Positions 7,954 to 16,619 are shown, numbered from the stretch's first letter. The stretch: DNA of 44,279 nt from Candidatus Bathyarchaeota archaeon (GCA_016783455.1 JADHWN010000017.1:1-44279); one strand, 5' to 3'. Notes: a model not told the origin generated them from the letters alone. Made by a program: numbers and translations.

Positions 7954-9120
7954 ATGTCAAAAATAGACATATTCAACGAGAGAACGATCGAGGGCTGCCT
8001 CGCGGCCCCCGGGAGCAAGTGGCGCAGGCATCCCCCAGACGTCATCCCGATGTTCGTGGCCGACCCGGACTTCCCGGTCGCCGACGAGATTAAGGATGCG
8101 CTGATCAAGTCGGTCCGTGAGGAGGACCTGTTCTACAACACCGACGTCGAGATAAGGGAGGCCATGGCCGACAAGATCACCGCTACAAACAAGTTCAACG
8201 CGACCTACGAGGACATCCTCATTACCCAGGGCGTGAGCCCGGGTATGTGGCTCGCCATCAGGCATGCCTGCAAGGAGGACGGGGATGAGGTGGTGGTCAC
8301 GAACCCCATGTACGGCCCCTTCTCCTCCGCCGTGAGAGCGACGAAGACTAAGGCCCTCATCTGGAACCTGGACTTCGAGGACGGATACAGGTTCGACATC
8401 GATGCTCTCAAGGAGCTGATCACGCCTAAGACGAAGCTCATCTTCGTCTGCAACCCACATAACCCGACGGGCAGGATGATGACTAAGGAGGACCTGAAGG
8501 GTATCGCCGACGTGGCGGTGGACAAGAACATAGAGGTCTTCTGTGACGAGCTCCACGAGGACATCACATTCGACGGGAGGAAGCACATAAGCATCGCCTC
8601 CCTCAACCCCGAGATCGAGGCCCTCACAATGACCAGCTGGGGCTTCTCCAAGACCTTCGGCGTCGCCGGCCTCCAGGTGGGCTACATGTGCTCCACAAAC
8701 AAGGAGACAATGGACGACGTACGGGTCCAGTCTAGGAGCGCCCAGAGGGGCACCTCGACGCTATCGAAGGCCGCGGCGCCCGTGATGCTGAGCAGCGCCC
8801 TCGACTGGTGGAGGGAGGGCCTGCTGGTGCACATGCACAAGATCAGGGACATCGTCTACAAGAGGTTCGACGAGATCGAGGGCGTCAGCTATCCTAAGCT
8901 TGAGGGGACATACCTCCACTTCCCGAAGTTTGACTACGGGATGACAAGCAACGAGCTCCTGGAGTACCTCGTCAAGGAGGGAAAGATAGGCCCCTCATCG
9001 GGGACCGGCTTCGGCACCAACGGCGAGGGACACCTCCGCTTCTGCATCGCGACCAGCGAGGTCATCCTCAACGAGGCGCTGGATCGCCTTGAGAGGGCCC
9101 TCAACAAGCTGAAGAGGTAA
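7954..9120 (+). CDS. PLP-dependent aminotransferase / cystathionine beta-lyase-like (MalY/PatB type)
   Basis: This is a fold-type I PLP enzyme of 388 residues. WRRHPPDVIPMFVADPDFP near the N-terminus is characteristic of the MalY/PatB branch. NPHNPTGRM is the PLP-binding asparagine loop, CDELHED supplies the aspartate, and SWGFSKTFGVAGLQVGY contains the Schiff-base lysine (K233). The ATG at 7954 is preferred over 7924 because MSKIDIF matches the usual family start and a TATA-like stretch lies at about 7915-7925. The substrate cannot be told from the sequence: C-S lyase activity on cystathionine or cysteine is possible given the sulfur genes further on, but transamination is equally possible. 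Confidence 0.82.
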   Translation: MSKIDIFNERTIEGCLAAPGSKWRRHPPDVIPMFVADPDFPVADEIKDALIKSVREEDLFYNTDVEIREAMADKITATNKFNATYEDILITQGVSPGMWLAIRHACKEDGDEVVVTNPMYGPFSSAVRATKTKALIWNLDFEDGYRFDIDALKELITPKTKLIFVCNPHNPTGRMMTKEDLKGIADVAVDKNIEVFCDELHEDITFDGRKHISIASLNPEIEALTMTSWGFSKTFGVAGLQVGYMCSTNKETMDDVRVQSRSAQRGTSTLSKAAAPVMLSSALDWWREGLLVHMHKIRDIVYKRFDEIEGVSYPKLEGTYLHFPKFDYGMTSNELLEYLVKEGKIGPSSGTGFGTNGEGHLRFCIATSEVILNEALDRLERALNKLKR

Positions 9121-9161
9121 TCTACCCCAACCATTTTTCCTTTCTTCTAACAATCACGGAG

Positions 9162-9176
9162 TCCACAATGTGTGGA
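9162..9176. other. Short palindrome between convergent genes
   Basis: TCCACA-ATG-TGTGGA forms a perfect 6-bp stem in the gap between the malY-like gene and eL13. T-rich tracts just before it (9133-9148) may terminate the malY-like transcript. Function unknown. Confidence 0.3.
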
Positions 9177-9226
9177 GTAGACGAGATGCTAGAACTGTAG
9201 ACCCCTACGGAGATGCGTGCAAAAAA

Positions 9227-9535
9227 CTACTTGCCCAGAGCTCGCATCTTCTTCCCCGAGCTCGTGAGGCCCCTGAAGGCCCTTCCCTTGGGCCCCTTGG
9301 AGGAATGCTTGACCTTCGGGGTCCTGAACCCCTCCCTGCGGGCCTCCGCCACCCATCCCTTCAGGCTCTCGACGTTCTCCGGGTAGCTCGTGCTCCGCCT
9401 CTGGTCCACGGGCACACCGAGGTGGCGAGCCTCCCCTGGGTTGAGATCTACCTCCTTCAGCTCTCCCAGGGAGAATCCCTTCCCGGTCTTCACCCTGGAG
9501 CCGCGCTTCACGATGGGGGAGATCATCCTTACCAT
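9227..9535 (-). CDS. rpl13e: Ribosomal protein eL13 (L13e)
   Basis: Large-subunit protein of archaeal and eukaryotic type, 102 residues and very basic. ISPIVKRGSRVKTGKGFSLGEL (about 5-26) and ARHLGVPVDQRRSTSYPENV (about 36-55) match the archaeal eL13 core. The ATG at 9535 is preceded by AGGTGA, which overlaps the uS9 stop codon, so the two are tightly coupled (4-nt gap). It is the last gene of the uL13-uS9-eL13 operon. In my recollection eL13 is found in TACK and Asgard archaea rather than most Euryarchaeota, so it is a useful taxonomic marker. Confidence 0.9.
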   Translation of the reverse strand: MVRMISPIVKRGSRVKTGKGFSLGELKEVDLNPGEARHLGVPVDQRRSTSYPENVESLKGWVAEARREGFRTPKVKHSSKGPKGRAFRGLTSSGKKMRALGK

Positions 9536-9539
9536 GAGG

Positions 9540-9950
9540 TCACCTGTATGACTTCTGCTTCTTTGCCCGAGCGCTTGGGCCGCCGAACTTCTTGGCCTCC
9601 TTCCTTCGGGCGTCGCCGGCGAGCATCGTCCTGTCGTAGTCTATGTAGGTGGCCCTGAGCTTCTTGCTCCTGGTCCATTTGACCAGGGCCTGGGCGACCC
9701 CCATCCGGACTGCCTCGGCCTGGCTCATGTAGCCTCCGCCGTAGACTTTTGCCTTGATGTCGACGTTCTCAGCGACGTCCCCAGCGAGTACGAGGGACTC
9801 CATGATCTTATCCCTCGCCATCTGGGGCTCGTAGAGGTGGATCGGTGTGTTGTTAACGCGTACGCGCCCCTTCCCCTCGGTGATGACGATCCTCGCCTTG
9901 GAGGTCTTCCTCTTCCCGGTGGTCAGCAGCGCCTTCCTCTTAGATGACAT
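9540..9950 (-). CDS. rps9: Ribosomal protein uS9
   Basis: Small-subunit protein, 136 residues. TTGKRKTSKARIVITEGKGR at the start, GGGYMSQAEAVRMGVAQALV in the middle and the basic tail ending KKQKSYR are diagnostic; the C-terminal tail reaches the tRNA sites of the ribosome. The ATG at 9950 follows the uL13 stop by 2 nt, with GGAAGG upstream as ribosome site. This pairing with uL13 is conserved across archaea. Confidence 0.96.
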   Translation of the reverse strand: MSSKRKALLTTGKRKTSKARIVITEGKGRVRVNNTPIHLYEPQMARDKIMESLVLAGDVAENVDIKAKVYGGGYMSQAEAVRMGVAQALVKWTRSKKLRATYIDYDRTMLAGDARRKEAKKFGGPSARAKKQKSYR

Positions 9951-9952
9951 GA

Positions 9953-10387
9953 TTAAACCTTCCAGCCGATGTTCTTGGCTATCTCGCCCACGGTGATGTA
10001 CCTGCCCCGCAGCCTCTCCAGGTGGGCGTCGGGTATGCTCTCCCTCTCGGACTCCCTCAGCTCCCGTGGGACCCCGATGTGGACCTTCAGCCTGCCGAAG
10101 GCGTCCCGGCCCTTGGCCTTCCTGCGGGGAAGCATCCCCCTGATCGTCTTGCGGACGATAGCGTTGGGCTTCCTGTAGTGGAATGGCCCCTTGTCCTGTC
10201 GGCCCCCCACCTCAAGGAACTTCTTCCTGTCCTTGATTATCTGGAGGCGCCTCCCGGAGACCACGGTGTTCTCAGCGTTAACAATATCTATGCGCTCGCC
10301 CTCGAGGAGCCTCTTGGCCACTATGCTTGCCATCCTACCGAGGATTAAACCATCAGCGTCGATCACCGTGTTGCCGTGTCCGCTCAT
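9953..10387 (-). CDS. rpl13: Ribosomal protein uL13
   Basis: Large-subunit protein, 144 residues. VIDADGLILGRMASIVAKRL and IVNAENTVVSG near the N-terminus and IRGMLPRRKAKGRDAFGRLK in the middle are the family signatures. The ATG at 10387 is preceded by GGTGGAG at a spacing of about 6. It is first in the operon; the gene usually found upstream in archaea, eL18, is not here. The leader of about 40 nt starts from a TATA box near 10450-10457. Confidence 0.95.
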   Translation of the reverse strand: MSGHGNTVIDADGLILGRMASIVAKRLLEGERIDIVNAENTVVSGRRLQIIKDRKKFLEVGGRQDKGPFHYRKPNAIVRKTIRGMLPRRKAKGRDAFGRLKVHIGVPRELRESERESIPDAHLERLRGRYITVGEIAKNIGWKV

Positions 10388-10448
10388 CCGTCTCCACCTA
10401 ACATTCGGCCTTTATTTCGAAGTGCGTAGACTCTGAAACCGTCAAGGC

Positions 10449-10457
10449 GTATAAAGG
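10449..10457 (-). promoter_or_regulatory. TATA box of the ribosomal protein operon
   Basis: CCTTTATAC on the minus strand, 62-70 bp before the uL13 ATG. A second AT-rich candidate, TTTAAAAAGCG, lies further upstream at 10462-10472. Confidence 0.45.
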
Positions 10458-10490
10458 TTTTCGCTTTTTAAACGGTCATCTCACGGGTAG

Positions 10491-10515
10491 GAAACCCCCT
10501 TGAAACTGGGTTTCA
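10491..10515. other. Two mutually exclusive hairpins between divergent promoters
   Basis: GAAACCC (10491-10497) can pair with GGGTTTC (10508-10514); alternatively TGAAAC (10501-10506) pairs with GTTTCA (10510-10515). The element lies between the ribosomal operon promoter and that of the PH-like gene. It may be an operator rather than an RNA structure. Confidence 0.3.
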
Positions 10516-10610
10516 GCGATATTCAATCGTCATATCGGCCTACCAGAAGGTTTACAGAGGCTAACACAAGGTCGAATCCATTCTCTGGATAGGCCTCTCA
10601 CGGTCTTCAA

Positions 10611-10624
10611 CCAAAAAATTAATA
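10611..10624 (+). promoter_or_regulatory. TATA box for the PH-domain-like gene
   Basis: AAAAAATTAATAGATATA lies about 40-50 bp before the proposed ATT start at 10663. A transcript would begin near 10645-10650, just before or within the GAGGTGA ribosome site. Confidence 0.4.
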
Positions 10625-10662
10625 GATATAACCAAGGTAATGCTCGGTCGAGGTGAGGCGTT

Positions 10663-11010
10663 ATTTCGAAGGTTGAGGATGTAGCCGCGGCGAAGCTCGA
10701 GTCTGGAGACGAGATCCTTAAGAAATACTATGGGAAGCTCGACGGGAGCGATGGGGCCCTGATAATGTCCAGGAAGAAGTACGTCTTCGTGGAGTCCAAG
10801 GGGTTCATACGCAAGACCCACACCGCCATCCTGGATGTGCCCTATGAGAACGTCGAGGACATGGTCCGCGAGGGCACGACGAAGATGACCCTGAAGCTCA
10901 AGGACGGTGGCTCACGTGAGTTCGCGACTTTCAAGCTGCCCGTCGACGTGATCAAGGAGGATTTAGAGTTCTTCCTAAAAGACGGTACATTACCATCTCC
11001 AGACCTCTAA
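10663..11010 (+). CDS. Bacterial-PH-domain-like protein with apparent ATT start
   Basis: The recognisable part, GALIMSRKKYVFVESKGFI followed by LDVPYENVEDM and KMTLKLKDGGSREFATFKLP, resembles the small PH-like (bPH) domains common in archaea. The first ATG (10765) falls in the middle of the domain. Upstream the frame reads SKVEDVAAAKLESGDEILKK, protein-like and fitting the expected N-terminal strand, back to a TGA at 10654. The only start candidates there are ATT 10663 or GTT 10660, with GAGGTGA at 10648-10654 in ribosome-site position. I therefore annotate 115 residues from ATT 10663 (inferred). If non-AUG initiation is not real, a base error near 10660 is the alternative. Role unknown. Confidence 0.6.
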   Translation: MSKVEDVAAAKLESGDEILKKYYGKLDGSDGALIMSRKKYVFVESKGFIRKTHTAILDVPYENVEDMVREGTTKMTLKLKDGGSREFATFKLPVDVIKEDLEFFLKDGTLPSPDL

Positions 11011-11207
11011 GCAGACGCGGAAATACGATCTAAAACAATAACCTCTACACCATTTTTAGATATCCACCAGGTTAGGACTGTCTCGATTTATTGTGGAACA
11101 CTCGTCCCCAAAGGGAGTCAAGAACACATCCAAAGCCACGGCATATGTTATTTAGATAAAGGCGGTATCTAACCACCAATATTCAGTGAAATTGGGCTTG
11201 ATGCGAT

Positions 11208-13145
11208 ATGTCTGGGAAAGGTAAAAGGAGTTTGACCGTGGATGACCTCGCCGAGATCAGATCGATCAGGGAGGCCAAGGTCTCTCCGGATGGGGAGAGG
11301 GTGGTCTACCTCCTCAGCTCAACGAAGCTTGAGGAGAACAAGAGGGAGAGCGACGTCTACGCCGTCCCTACCAAGGGTGGCGAGGCGGTTAGGCTCACAG
11401 AGACTGGCAAGTGCAGCCTGCCGAGGTGGTCCCCCGATGGCAGGATGATCGCCTTCGTCGAGAGGGGTGAGGAGGGGAAGAGCGCCATAACCGTCATGGC
11501 TCCCGACGGGAAGGGGAAGAGGAAGGTCTGGGAGTACGAGGTGAGCAACGCAAGCCTTGGCGTCTCCACGGTGGGGAACACCATAGAGTGGTCCCCCGAC
11601 GGTTCCAGGATCGCCTTCCTCGCCACGCTTGAGCCCTACGATAAGGACGCCAAGGTCAAGGTCATCACCCGTCTCCAGTACAAGGCGTTCTTCGGCAACT
11701 CGGACATGAGGAGGAGGCACATATTCGTCGTCTCCCCCCTGGGGGAGGAGCGCCCGACGCAGCTCACCTTCGGCGACTACGACGAGCACTCCATCTCGTG
11801 GTCCCCGGACGGGAAGGAGATCGCGTTCGTCTCCAACCGCACCGGGAGGGCGGACCTCAACATGCACCTGGACATCTATGCCGTCGACGTGGAGACGAAG
11901 GAGATAAGGAGGATAACCGAGTCCGTCGGAGCCGAGTACTATCCTAAGTGGTCCCCCGACGGGACGAAGATCGCCTACACTGCCACGACTAGGGGGAACA
12001 CGAGCAACGAGAGCACCCCTGAGGACCGGCACATCTGGGTCGTCAACTCCGACGGCAGCGACCCCCAGGACATAACAGGCGATTTCGACAGGCCGTGCAC
12101 AGCCCCCTACTGGTCGCCTGACGGTAGTAGGATCTACTTCACGATCTCTGACCGGGGGAGGACCCCCATCTGCTCCGTCTCACCGGAAGGAGGAGACGTA
12201 ACCAAGGTCAAGGAGGGGGCCTGTAGATACGGTGTCCTCGACTCTGGAGCCGGGAAGATAGTCTACAGCATGTCGGATCCCAGGACCCCAGGGGACATCT
12301 ACTCGGCGGATCTTGATGGTGGGAACGAGGTCAAGCTCACGGACTACAACGGCTTCCTGGGGGAGGTAGAGCTCATCTGGCCCGAGGATTTCTCATTCAA
12401 GTCCTCCGACGGCTGGGATATCCAGGGATGGTTATACAAGCCCGCGGACCTCGATGAGACAAAGAAATATCCGGGCATCCTCAGCATCAAGGGCGGTCCC
12501 TCGGGGATGGGCGGGTGGTCCTGGAACTCCCGGGGCCAGCTCCTCGCAGCCCAGGGGTACGTCCAGTTCGGGGTCAACTACCGGGGGAGCTCGGGGTACG
12601 GCCAGGCCTTCACAGACGCCGTGGTGGAGGACATGCTGGGCGGGGAGTACAGGGATAACATGGAGGCCGTGGATTACGTCCTGAGCACGAGGGATTACGT
12701 CGACCCGGAGAGGCTTGGGGTCTACGGCGGGAGCTACGGGGGCTACCTCACCAACTGGATTGTCACCCAGATCCACAGGTTCAAGGCGGCGGTCTCTATC
12801 TCGTCCATCAGCAACCTCTTCAGCCAGTGGGGCTGCTCAGCCCTCTCCAGCTGGGTCGAGGTCGAGATAAAGGGCCTCCCCTGGGAGAAGCTGGACCTCA
12901 TGATCAAGCAGTCCCCCATCATGCAGGCGGACAAGGCGAGGACCCCAACGCTCTTCATCCACGGCGAGAAGGACCACGACACCCCCATCGTCGAGGCGGA
13001 GCAGATGTTCGCTGCACTGAAGAAGCACGACGTGGAGACCGTGTTCGTCCGCTACGTCGAGGAGGGCCACGGGGTGAGGAGAAAGCCGGGGAACCAACTG
13101 GATGTCATGAGGCGGATGATAGCCTGGTTTGACGGGCACCTATAG
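11208..13145 (+). CDS. S9 family peptidase (acylaminoacyl-peptidase / oligopeptidase type)
   Basis: A 645-residue cytoplasmic serine peptidase. The N-terminal 370 residues are a beta-propeller made of WSPDG repeats (RWSPDGRMIAF, EWSPDGSRIAF, SWSPDGKEIAF, KWSPDGTKIAY, YWSPDGSRIYF). The C-terminal alpha/beta hydrolase carries the nucleophile in YGGSYGGYLTNW (S509), the aspartate in HGEKDHDTPI (D589) and the histidine in EEGHGVRRK (H621). The oxyanion strand is LSIKGGPSGMG. No signal peptide is visible. Such enzymes trim short peptides or N-acylated peptides, fitting the other peptidases at 25-29 kb. ATG 11208 has no strong ribosome site but no better alternative exists. Confidence 0.92.
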   Translation: MSGKGKRSLTVDDLAEIRSIREAKVSPDGERVVYLLSSTKLEENKRESDVYAVPTKGGEAVRLTETGKCSLPRWSPDGRMIAFVERGEEGKSAITVMAPDGKGKRKVWEYEVSNASLGVSTVGNTIEWSPDGSRIAFLATLEPYDKDAKVKVITRLQYKAFFGNSDMRRRHIFVVSPLGEERPTQLTFGDYDEHSISWSPDGKEIAFVSNRTGRADLNMHLDIYAVDVETKEIRRITESVGAEYYPKWSPDGTKIAYTATTRGNTSNESTPEDRHIWVVNSDGSDPQDITGDFDRPCTAPYWSPDGSRIYFTISDRGRTPICSVSPEGGDVTKVKEGACRYGVLDSGAGKIVYSMSDPRTPGDIYSADLDGGNEVKLTDYNGFLGEVELIWPEDFSFKSSDGWDIQGWLYKPADLDETKKYPGILSIKGGPSGMGGWSWNSRGQLLAAQGYVQFGVNYRGSSGYGQAFTDAVVEDMLGGEYRDNMEAVDYVLSTRDYVDPERLGVYGGSYGGYLTNWIVTQIHRFKAAVSISSISNLFSQWGCSALSSWVEVEIKGLPWEKLDLMIKQSPIMQADKARTPTLFIHGEKDHDTPIVEAEQMFAALKKHDVETVFVRYVEEGHGVRRKPGNQLDVMRRMIAWFDGHL

Positions 13146-13186
13146 GGTTTCCCAGCAGGGGATAGCCCCCCCTTCTATTGAGAAAG

Positions 13187-13195
13187 GTAATAAAT
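13187..13195 (+). promoter_or_regulatory. TATA box for the MBL-rhodanese gene
   Basis: GTAATAAAT lies 25-33 bp before ATG 13220. It overlaps the extra codons of the longer frame that begins at TTG 13178, which argues against that earlier start. Confidence 0.5.
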
Positions 13196-13219
13196 CCTTC
13201 ATTCCTAATAGAAAGTAGA

Positions 13220-14584
13220 ATGTTTTTCGAGAAGGTCAAGTCTGAGATCGTCTCCCACTTGTCCTACTTCATCGGCTCGGGGACTGAGGCCGTCGTCGTC
13301 GACCCGATGAGGGACTGCCAGGTCTACGTCGACATAGCCAAGCGCGAAGGGATGAACGTCAGGCACATCTTTGAGACCCATCGCAACGAGGACTACATCA
13401 TAGACTCCCCGGAGCTAGCGGACCTCACGGGGGCGGATATCTACCACGGCCCCTGGCCCGAGTTCAAGTACGGGGAGGTCGTCCCCGACGGGAAGGAGTT
13501 CAAGGTCGGCAAGCTCAGAGTGACCGCCATCCACACCCCAGGCCACACCCCCGGCGACATCTCCATCGCCGTGACGGACACGACCACCGGGGAGGAGACC
13601 GTCCTCGTTTGCACGGGGGACACCCTCTTCGTCAACGACATGGGCAGGACCGACTTCGGAGGCCCGGAGAAGAGGAGGGAGTGGTCTGAGAGCCTCTACG
13701 ACAGCATATTCAACAAGCTCTTCCCCCTAGGGGACCATGTCGTCCTCTGCCCAGCCCACGGGTCCGGCTCCGTCTGCGGCGGCAAGATAGCAGACAGGGA
13801 GATGAGCACCCTGGGCTTGGAGCGGCTCATGAACCCCGTGCTGCAACTAGGAAAGGAGGAGTTCGTCAGGTACAAGGTTGAGGAGCATCACGTCTACGCC
13901 CCGTACTTCAGCAGGATGGAGGTCTTCAACGTCGAGGGCGCACCCTACTTCGGCGCGGGTCCCAACCCTCCCGCCCTCACGCCTGACGAGTTCAAGGAGA
14001 TGTGGGAGGAGGGAGCCATCGTTCTCGACACAAGGCCACCGCCCTCCTTCGGGGCAGGCCACATCAAGGGCTCGTTCAGCCTTGCACTGAAACGCCTGGG
14101 ACTCGTAGGATGGGTGCTCCCATACGACAAGCCTGTACTTCTCATAATGGCCAGCCAGAGCCACCTCGACTTCATTACGAGGAACCTCGCCAGGATAGGA
14201 TACGACAACGTGGGCGGCTACATGGCGGGCTCCATCGTCAACTGGTACAAGAAGGGGCTGCCACTGGACAGGCTGGAGATGATGGTAGTCCCCGAGCTAA
14301 AGGAGAAGCTCGACGGCGGTGAGGACTGGCTCGTCCTGGACGTGAGGTCCCACGAGGAGTGGGATGAGGGATACATCGAGGGAGCTATGAACGTCTACGT
14401 CGGGCTCCTGGAGAAGCGGTTGGACGATGTGCCTCAGGACAGGCCTGTCGCCGTGATCTGCAAGTCGGGGACCCGCTCGGGGTTCGCCTCCAGCATCATG
14501 TTGAGAGCCGGCAGAAAGAACGTCCACAACGTCCTCGGCGGCATGGAGGCCTGGAAGACGTTGGGCTATCCCACCGTTAAATGA
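13220..14584 (+). CDS. Metallo-beta-lactamase fold protein with two rhodanese domains (persulfide dioxygenase/CstB-like)
   Basis: This 454-residue protein has an MBL domain (about 1-200) and two rhodanese domains (about 260-350 and 365-454). In the MBL part the usual THxHxDH is replaced by THRNEDY (H54 kept, then R-N-E-D-Y), while TPGHTPGD, CTGDTLF and CPAHGSG keep the other expected ligands. The iron-binding H, H, D set of ETHE1-type enzymes would therefore still be present. The first rhodanese domain has IMASQSH where the active cysteine should be, so it is probably inactive; the second has CKSGTRS with the Cys loop intact. The family oxidises or transfers persulfide sulfur. Start ATG 13220 follows the TATA position. 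Confidence 0.85.
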   Translation: MFFEKVKSEIVSHLSYFIGSGTEAVVVDPMRDCQVYVDIAKREGMNVRHIFETHRNEDYIIDSPELADLTGADIYHGPWPEFKYGEVVPDGKEFKVGKLRVTAIHTPGHTPGDISIAVTDTTTGEETVLVCTGDTLFVNDMGRTDFGGPEKRREWSESLYDSIFNKLFPLGDHVVLCPAHGSGSVCGGKIADREMSTLGLERLMNPVLQLGKEEFVRYKVEEHHVYAPYFSRMEVFNVEGAPYFGAGPNPPALTPDEFKEMWEEGAIVLDTRPPPSFGAGHIKGSFSLALKRLGLVGWVLPYDKPVLLIMASQSHLDFITRNLARIGYDNVGGYMAGSIVNWYKKGLPLDRLEMMVVPELKEKLDGGEDWLVLDVRSHEEWDEGYIEGAMNVYVGLLEKRLDDVPQDRPVAVICKSGTRSGFASSIMLRAGRKNVHNVLGGMEAWKTLGYPTVK

Positions 14585-14612
14585 CCCCCGTGGTGTCCCT
14601 AAAAGGGAAGAC

Positions 14613-14640
14613 GGGGAGTCTTCTCCCCCCCAACTTTTTT
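14613..14640 (+). terminator. Hairpin plus T tract after the MBL-rhodanese gene
   Basis: GGGGAG-TCTT-CTCCCC stem-loop (14613-14628) followed by a T run at 14635-14640. It lies 29 bp after the stop codon, so the MBL-rhodanese gene is probably a separate transcript from the symporter. Confidence 0.55.
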
Positions 14641-14716
14641 AATGTGTTAAAATAAGTTGGATAGAACGGCCTCGGTAAACGTCATTCACAGATAAGGTAT
14701 AGAGAGTGTCACGATA

Positions 14717-16219
14717 ATGCTTGGAGGGCAGGCTTGGATTTTCGGCATAGTGTTCGCGTTCTACATGGTCATTTTGATTGCGATAGGCTACTTATCCGCC
14801 AAGAAGGTCCAGACGATGGAGGACTACTACGTGGCGGGGAGGGACGTGGGGCCGATCCTTCTGGGCATACACTACGGCACTGTCTACTTCAGCTCGGTTC
14901 TCATGGTGGGTGGCGGCGCCTACGCCTACCGCTTCGGGCTCTCCACCATGTGGATCGCCATCGGGAACACGGTGCTGGGAGCCTTCCTGCCTTTCCTACT
15001 GTTCGGCAGCAGGATCAGGATCTTCAGCGAGGTCCTCGGGGCGCTCACCCTCCCCGACTTCTTCAGGGAGAGGTACCAGTCGAGGTTCATGCACATCTGG
15101 TCTGCCATCCTCACAGTCGTCTTCATGACCGTCTACCTGGTCTCCGTCTTCATGGGGGTCTCCTACATCTTCAACGTGACAATGGGCCTCGACTACACGG
15201 TAAGCCTTATCATCACGGCGGTCATCGTCGGATTCTACCTCGCCTTCGGGGGCACCATCGCCTGCGTCTGGAACGACTTCATCCAGGGGACGGCGATGGC
15301 GCTGGGCACTCTGTTCCTCACAGTGATGGTGATCTCCTTCGGCGGAGGCATAGGCAACATCACCCAGGGCCTCTCCAACATCGATCCGGGCCTCGTGACC
15401 TTCCCCGGGGTCTGGGGATTCTGGGGGCTGTTCTCCTACATCATGGTGACCAGCATAGGCCCGTGGGGGCTACCCCAGTCGCTGACCAGGTTCTACATGA
15501 TGAAGGACCCCAAGGTCTTCAAGTGGGGCATCGTCTTCGCCACAATCTTCTGCCTCAGCATGACCTGCTGCTCCTACTTCAACGGGGCGGCGGCCCGCTA
15601 CGCCTTCGAGACCAACGGTATAGAGATCCCACTGACCCCCGGCGGGAGCCCCGACTACGACATCGTCATCCCCAAGCTCATAATGCTCGTGCTCCCCACG
15701 GTCATCGGCGCCATCTACCTCTCAGCGGTCATAGCGGCCTCCCAGTCGACCGCCGACGCCGTCATACTCATGGCGAGCTTCGGCGTGGCCAGGGACATCT
15801 ACCAGAAGCTGATCAACCCTGATGTCTCCGATGAGAGAATACTTAAGCTCAGCAAGATCGCCACGGCGGGGGTGACCTTCGCCGGCCTCGTCCTCGCCTA
15901 CTTCAGGCCTAAGGCGATCCTGGACCTGGCGATGATCGCCTGGGCCTGCCTCTCGGCGGCGATAATGGCGCCCTTCCTCTACGGCATCTTCTGGAAGAAG
16001 GCGACGAGCACCGCGGCGGCGTTCGTCTCCGTCACCGCCTTCCTGTTGGCTGTGGCCTGGGGGCCCTGGTTCCTCAACAGGCCCCTCGGGATGCACGAGT
16101 TCCTTGTCAGCCAGCTCTACGCATGGATCGCCTTCCCGATAGTCAACTACATCGCCCGCTCCAGGGACTCAGGCGTCGTCGATGAGGGGCTCGTGGAGAG
16201 GCTCTGGGGATCCCTTTAA
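14717..16219 (+). CDS. Sodium:solute symporter family protein
   Basis: A 500-residue integral membrane protein with about 13 hydrophobic segments. The SSS signature region is recognisable: VAGRDVGPILLGIHYGTVYFSS near residue 40 and the later GLALPQSLTRFY-like segment, here GPWGLPQSLTRFYMMKD. The family imports sugars, amino acids, carboxylates or similar solutes with sodium; the substrate is not evident. It lies between sulfur-related genes on the same strand, so an organosulfur or sulfonate substrate is possible but only inferred. The ATG at 14717 has AAGGTATAGAGAGTGTC upstream without a clear ribosome site. Confidence 0.88.
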   Translation: MLGGQAWIFGIVFAFYMVILIAIGYLSAKKVQTMEDYYVAGRDVGPILLGIHYGTVYFSSVLMVGGGAYAYRFGLSTMWIAIGNTVLGAFLPFLLFGSRIRIFSEVLGALTLPDFFRERYQSRFMHIWSAILTVVFMTVYLVSVFMGVSYIFNVTMGLDYTVSLIITAVIVGFYLAFGGTIACVWNDFIQGTAMALGTLFLTVMVISFGGGIGNITQGLSNIDPGLVTFPGVWGFWGLFSYIMVTSIGPWGLPQSLTRFYMMKDPKVFKWGIVFATIFCLSMTCCSYFNGAAARYAFETNGIEIPLTPGGSPDYDIVIPKLIMLVLPTVIGAIYLSAVIAASQSTADAVILMASFGVARDIYQKLINPDVSDERILKLSKIATAGVTFAGLVLAYFRPKAILDLAMIAWACLSAAIMAPFLYGIFWKKATSTAAAFVSVTAFLLAVAWGPWFLNRPLGMHEFLVSQLYAWIAFPIVNYIARSRDSGVVDEGLVERLWGSL

Positions 16220-16238
16220 CCACCTCCCCTTTCAAAAC

Positions 16239-16248
16239 GTTTTAAGAA
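16239..16248 (+). promoter_or_regulatory. TATA box for the thioredoxin-like gene
   Basis: GTTTTAAGAA lies 30-39 bp before ATG 16278. Confidence 0.4.
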
Positions 16249-16277
16249 AGCGGTTCAAAACCAGAACGGGGTAGAAT

Positions 16278-16619
16278 ATGGTTGAGATAAAGGACATCCA
16301 AGCAGTAGACCTCGACGCCGAGGTGAAGAGCTCCACGAGGCCTGTTGTCCTGGAGTTCTGGATAAGGTCCTGCGACCAGTGCCGAAAGTTCAAGCCGGTC
16401 TACGAGAGGCTGCCGGAGTACTTCGAATACGTGAGTTTCTACAGGATGAACATGATGAAGAGCATCGAGAACCTTAGGCTCGCTGAGGAAATGGGCGTCG
16501 AGGTCACCCCCACGACAAAGGTCTTCTGCGGCGGCTCCGAGGTCGGGGAGATCGTTGGATACAGATCCTTCGATGATGCGGTCGCGGAGATCGAGGGCCT
16601 GATCAAGGACTGCAGATGA
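16278..16619 (+). CDS. Thioredoxin-like protein
   Basis: A 113-residue thioredoxin-fold protein. VVLEFWIRSCDQCRKFKPVY contains a CxxC active site of sequence CDQC (about residues 33-36), unlike the CGPC of true thioredoxins. The cis-proline region VTPTTKVFCGG follows, with an additional cysteine. No signal peptide is seen, so it is cytoplasmic. It sits 58 bp after the symporter and 90 bp before the YeeE pair, which suggests thiol-disulfide exchange or sulfur carriage for this locus (inference). Confidence 0.82.
   Translation: MVEIKDIQAVDLDAEVKSSTRPVVLEFWIRSCDQCRKFKPVYERLPEYFEYVSFYRMNMMKSIENLRLAEEMGVEVTPTTKVFCGGSEVGEIVGYRSFDDAVAEIEGLIKDCR

Noticed and set aside
14734-15822. 362-residue open frame on the plus strand
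   Set aside because: It lies inside the symporter gene in another frame, with His/Arg/Leu-rich shadow composition.
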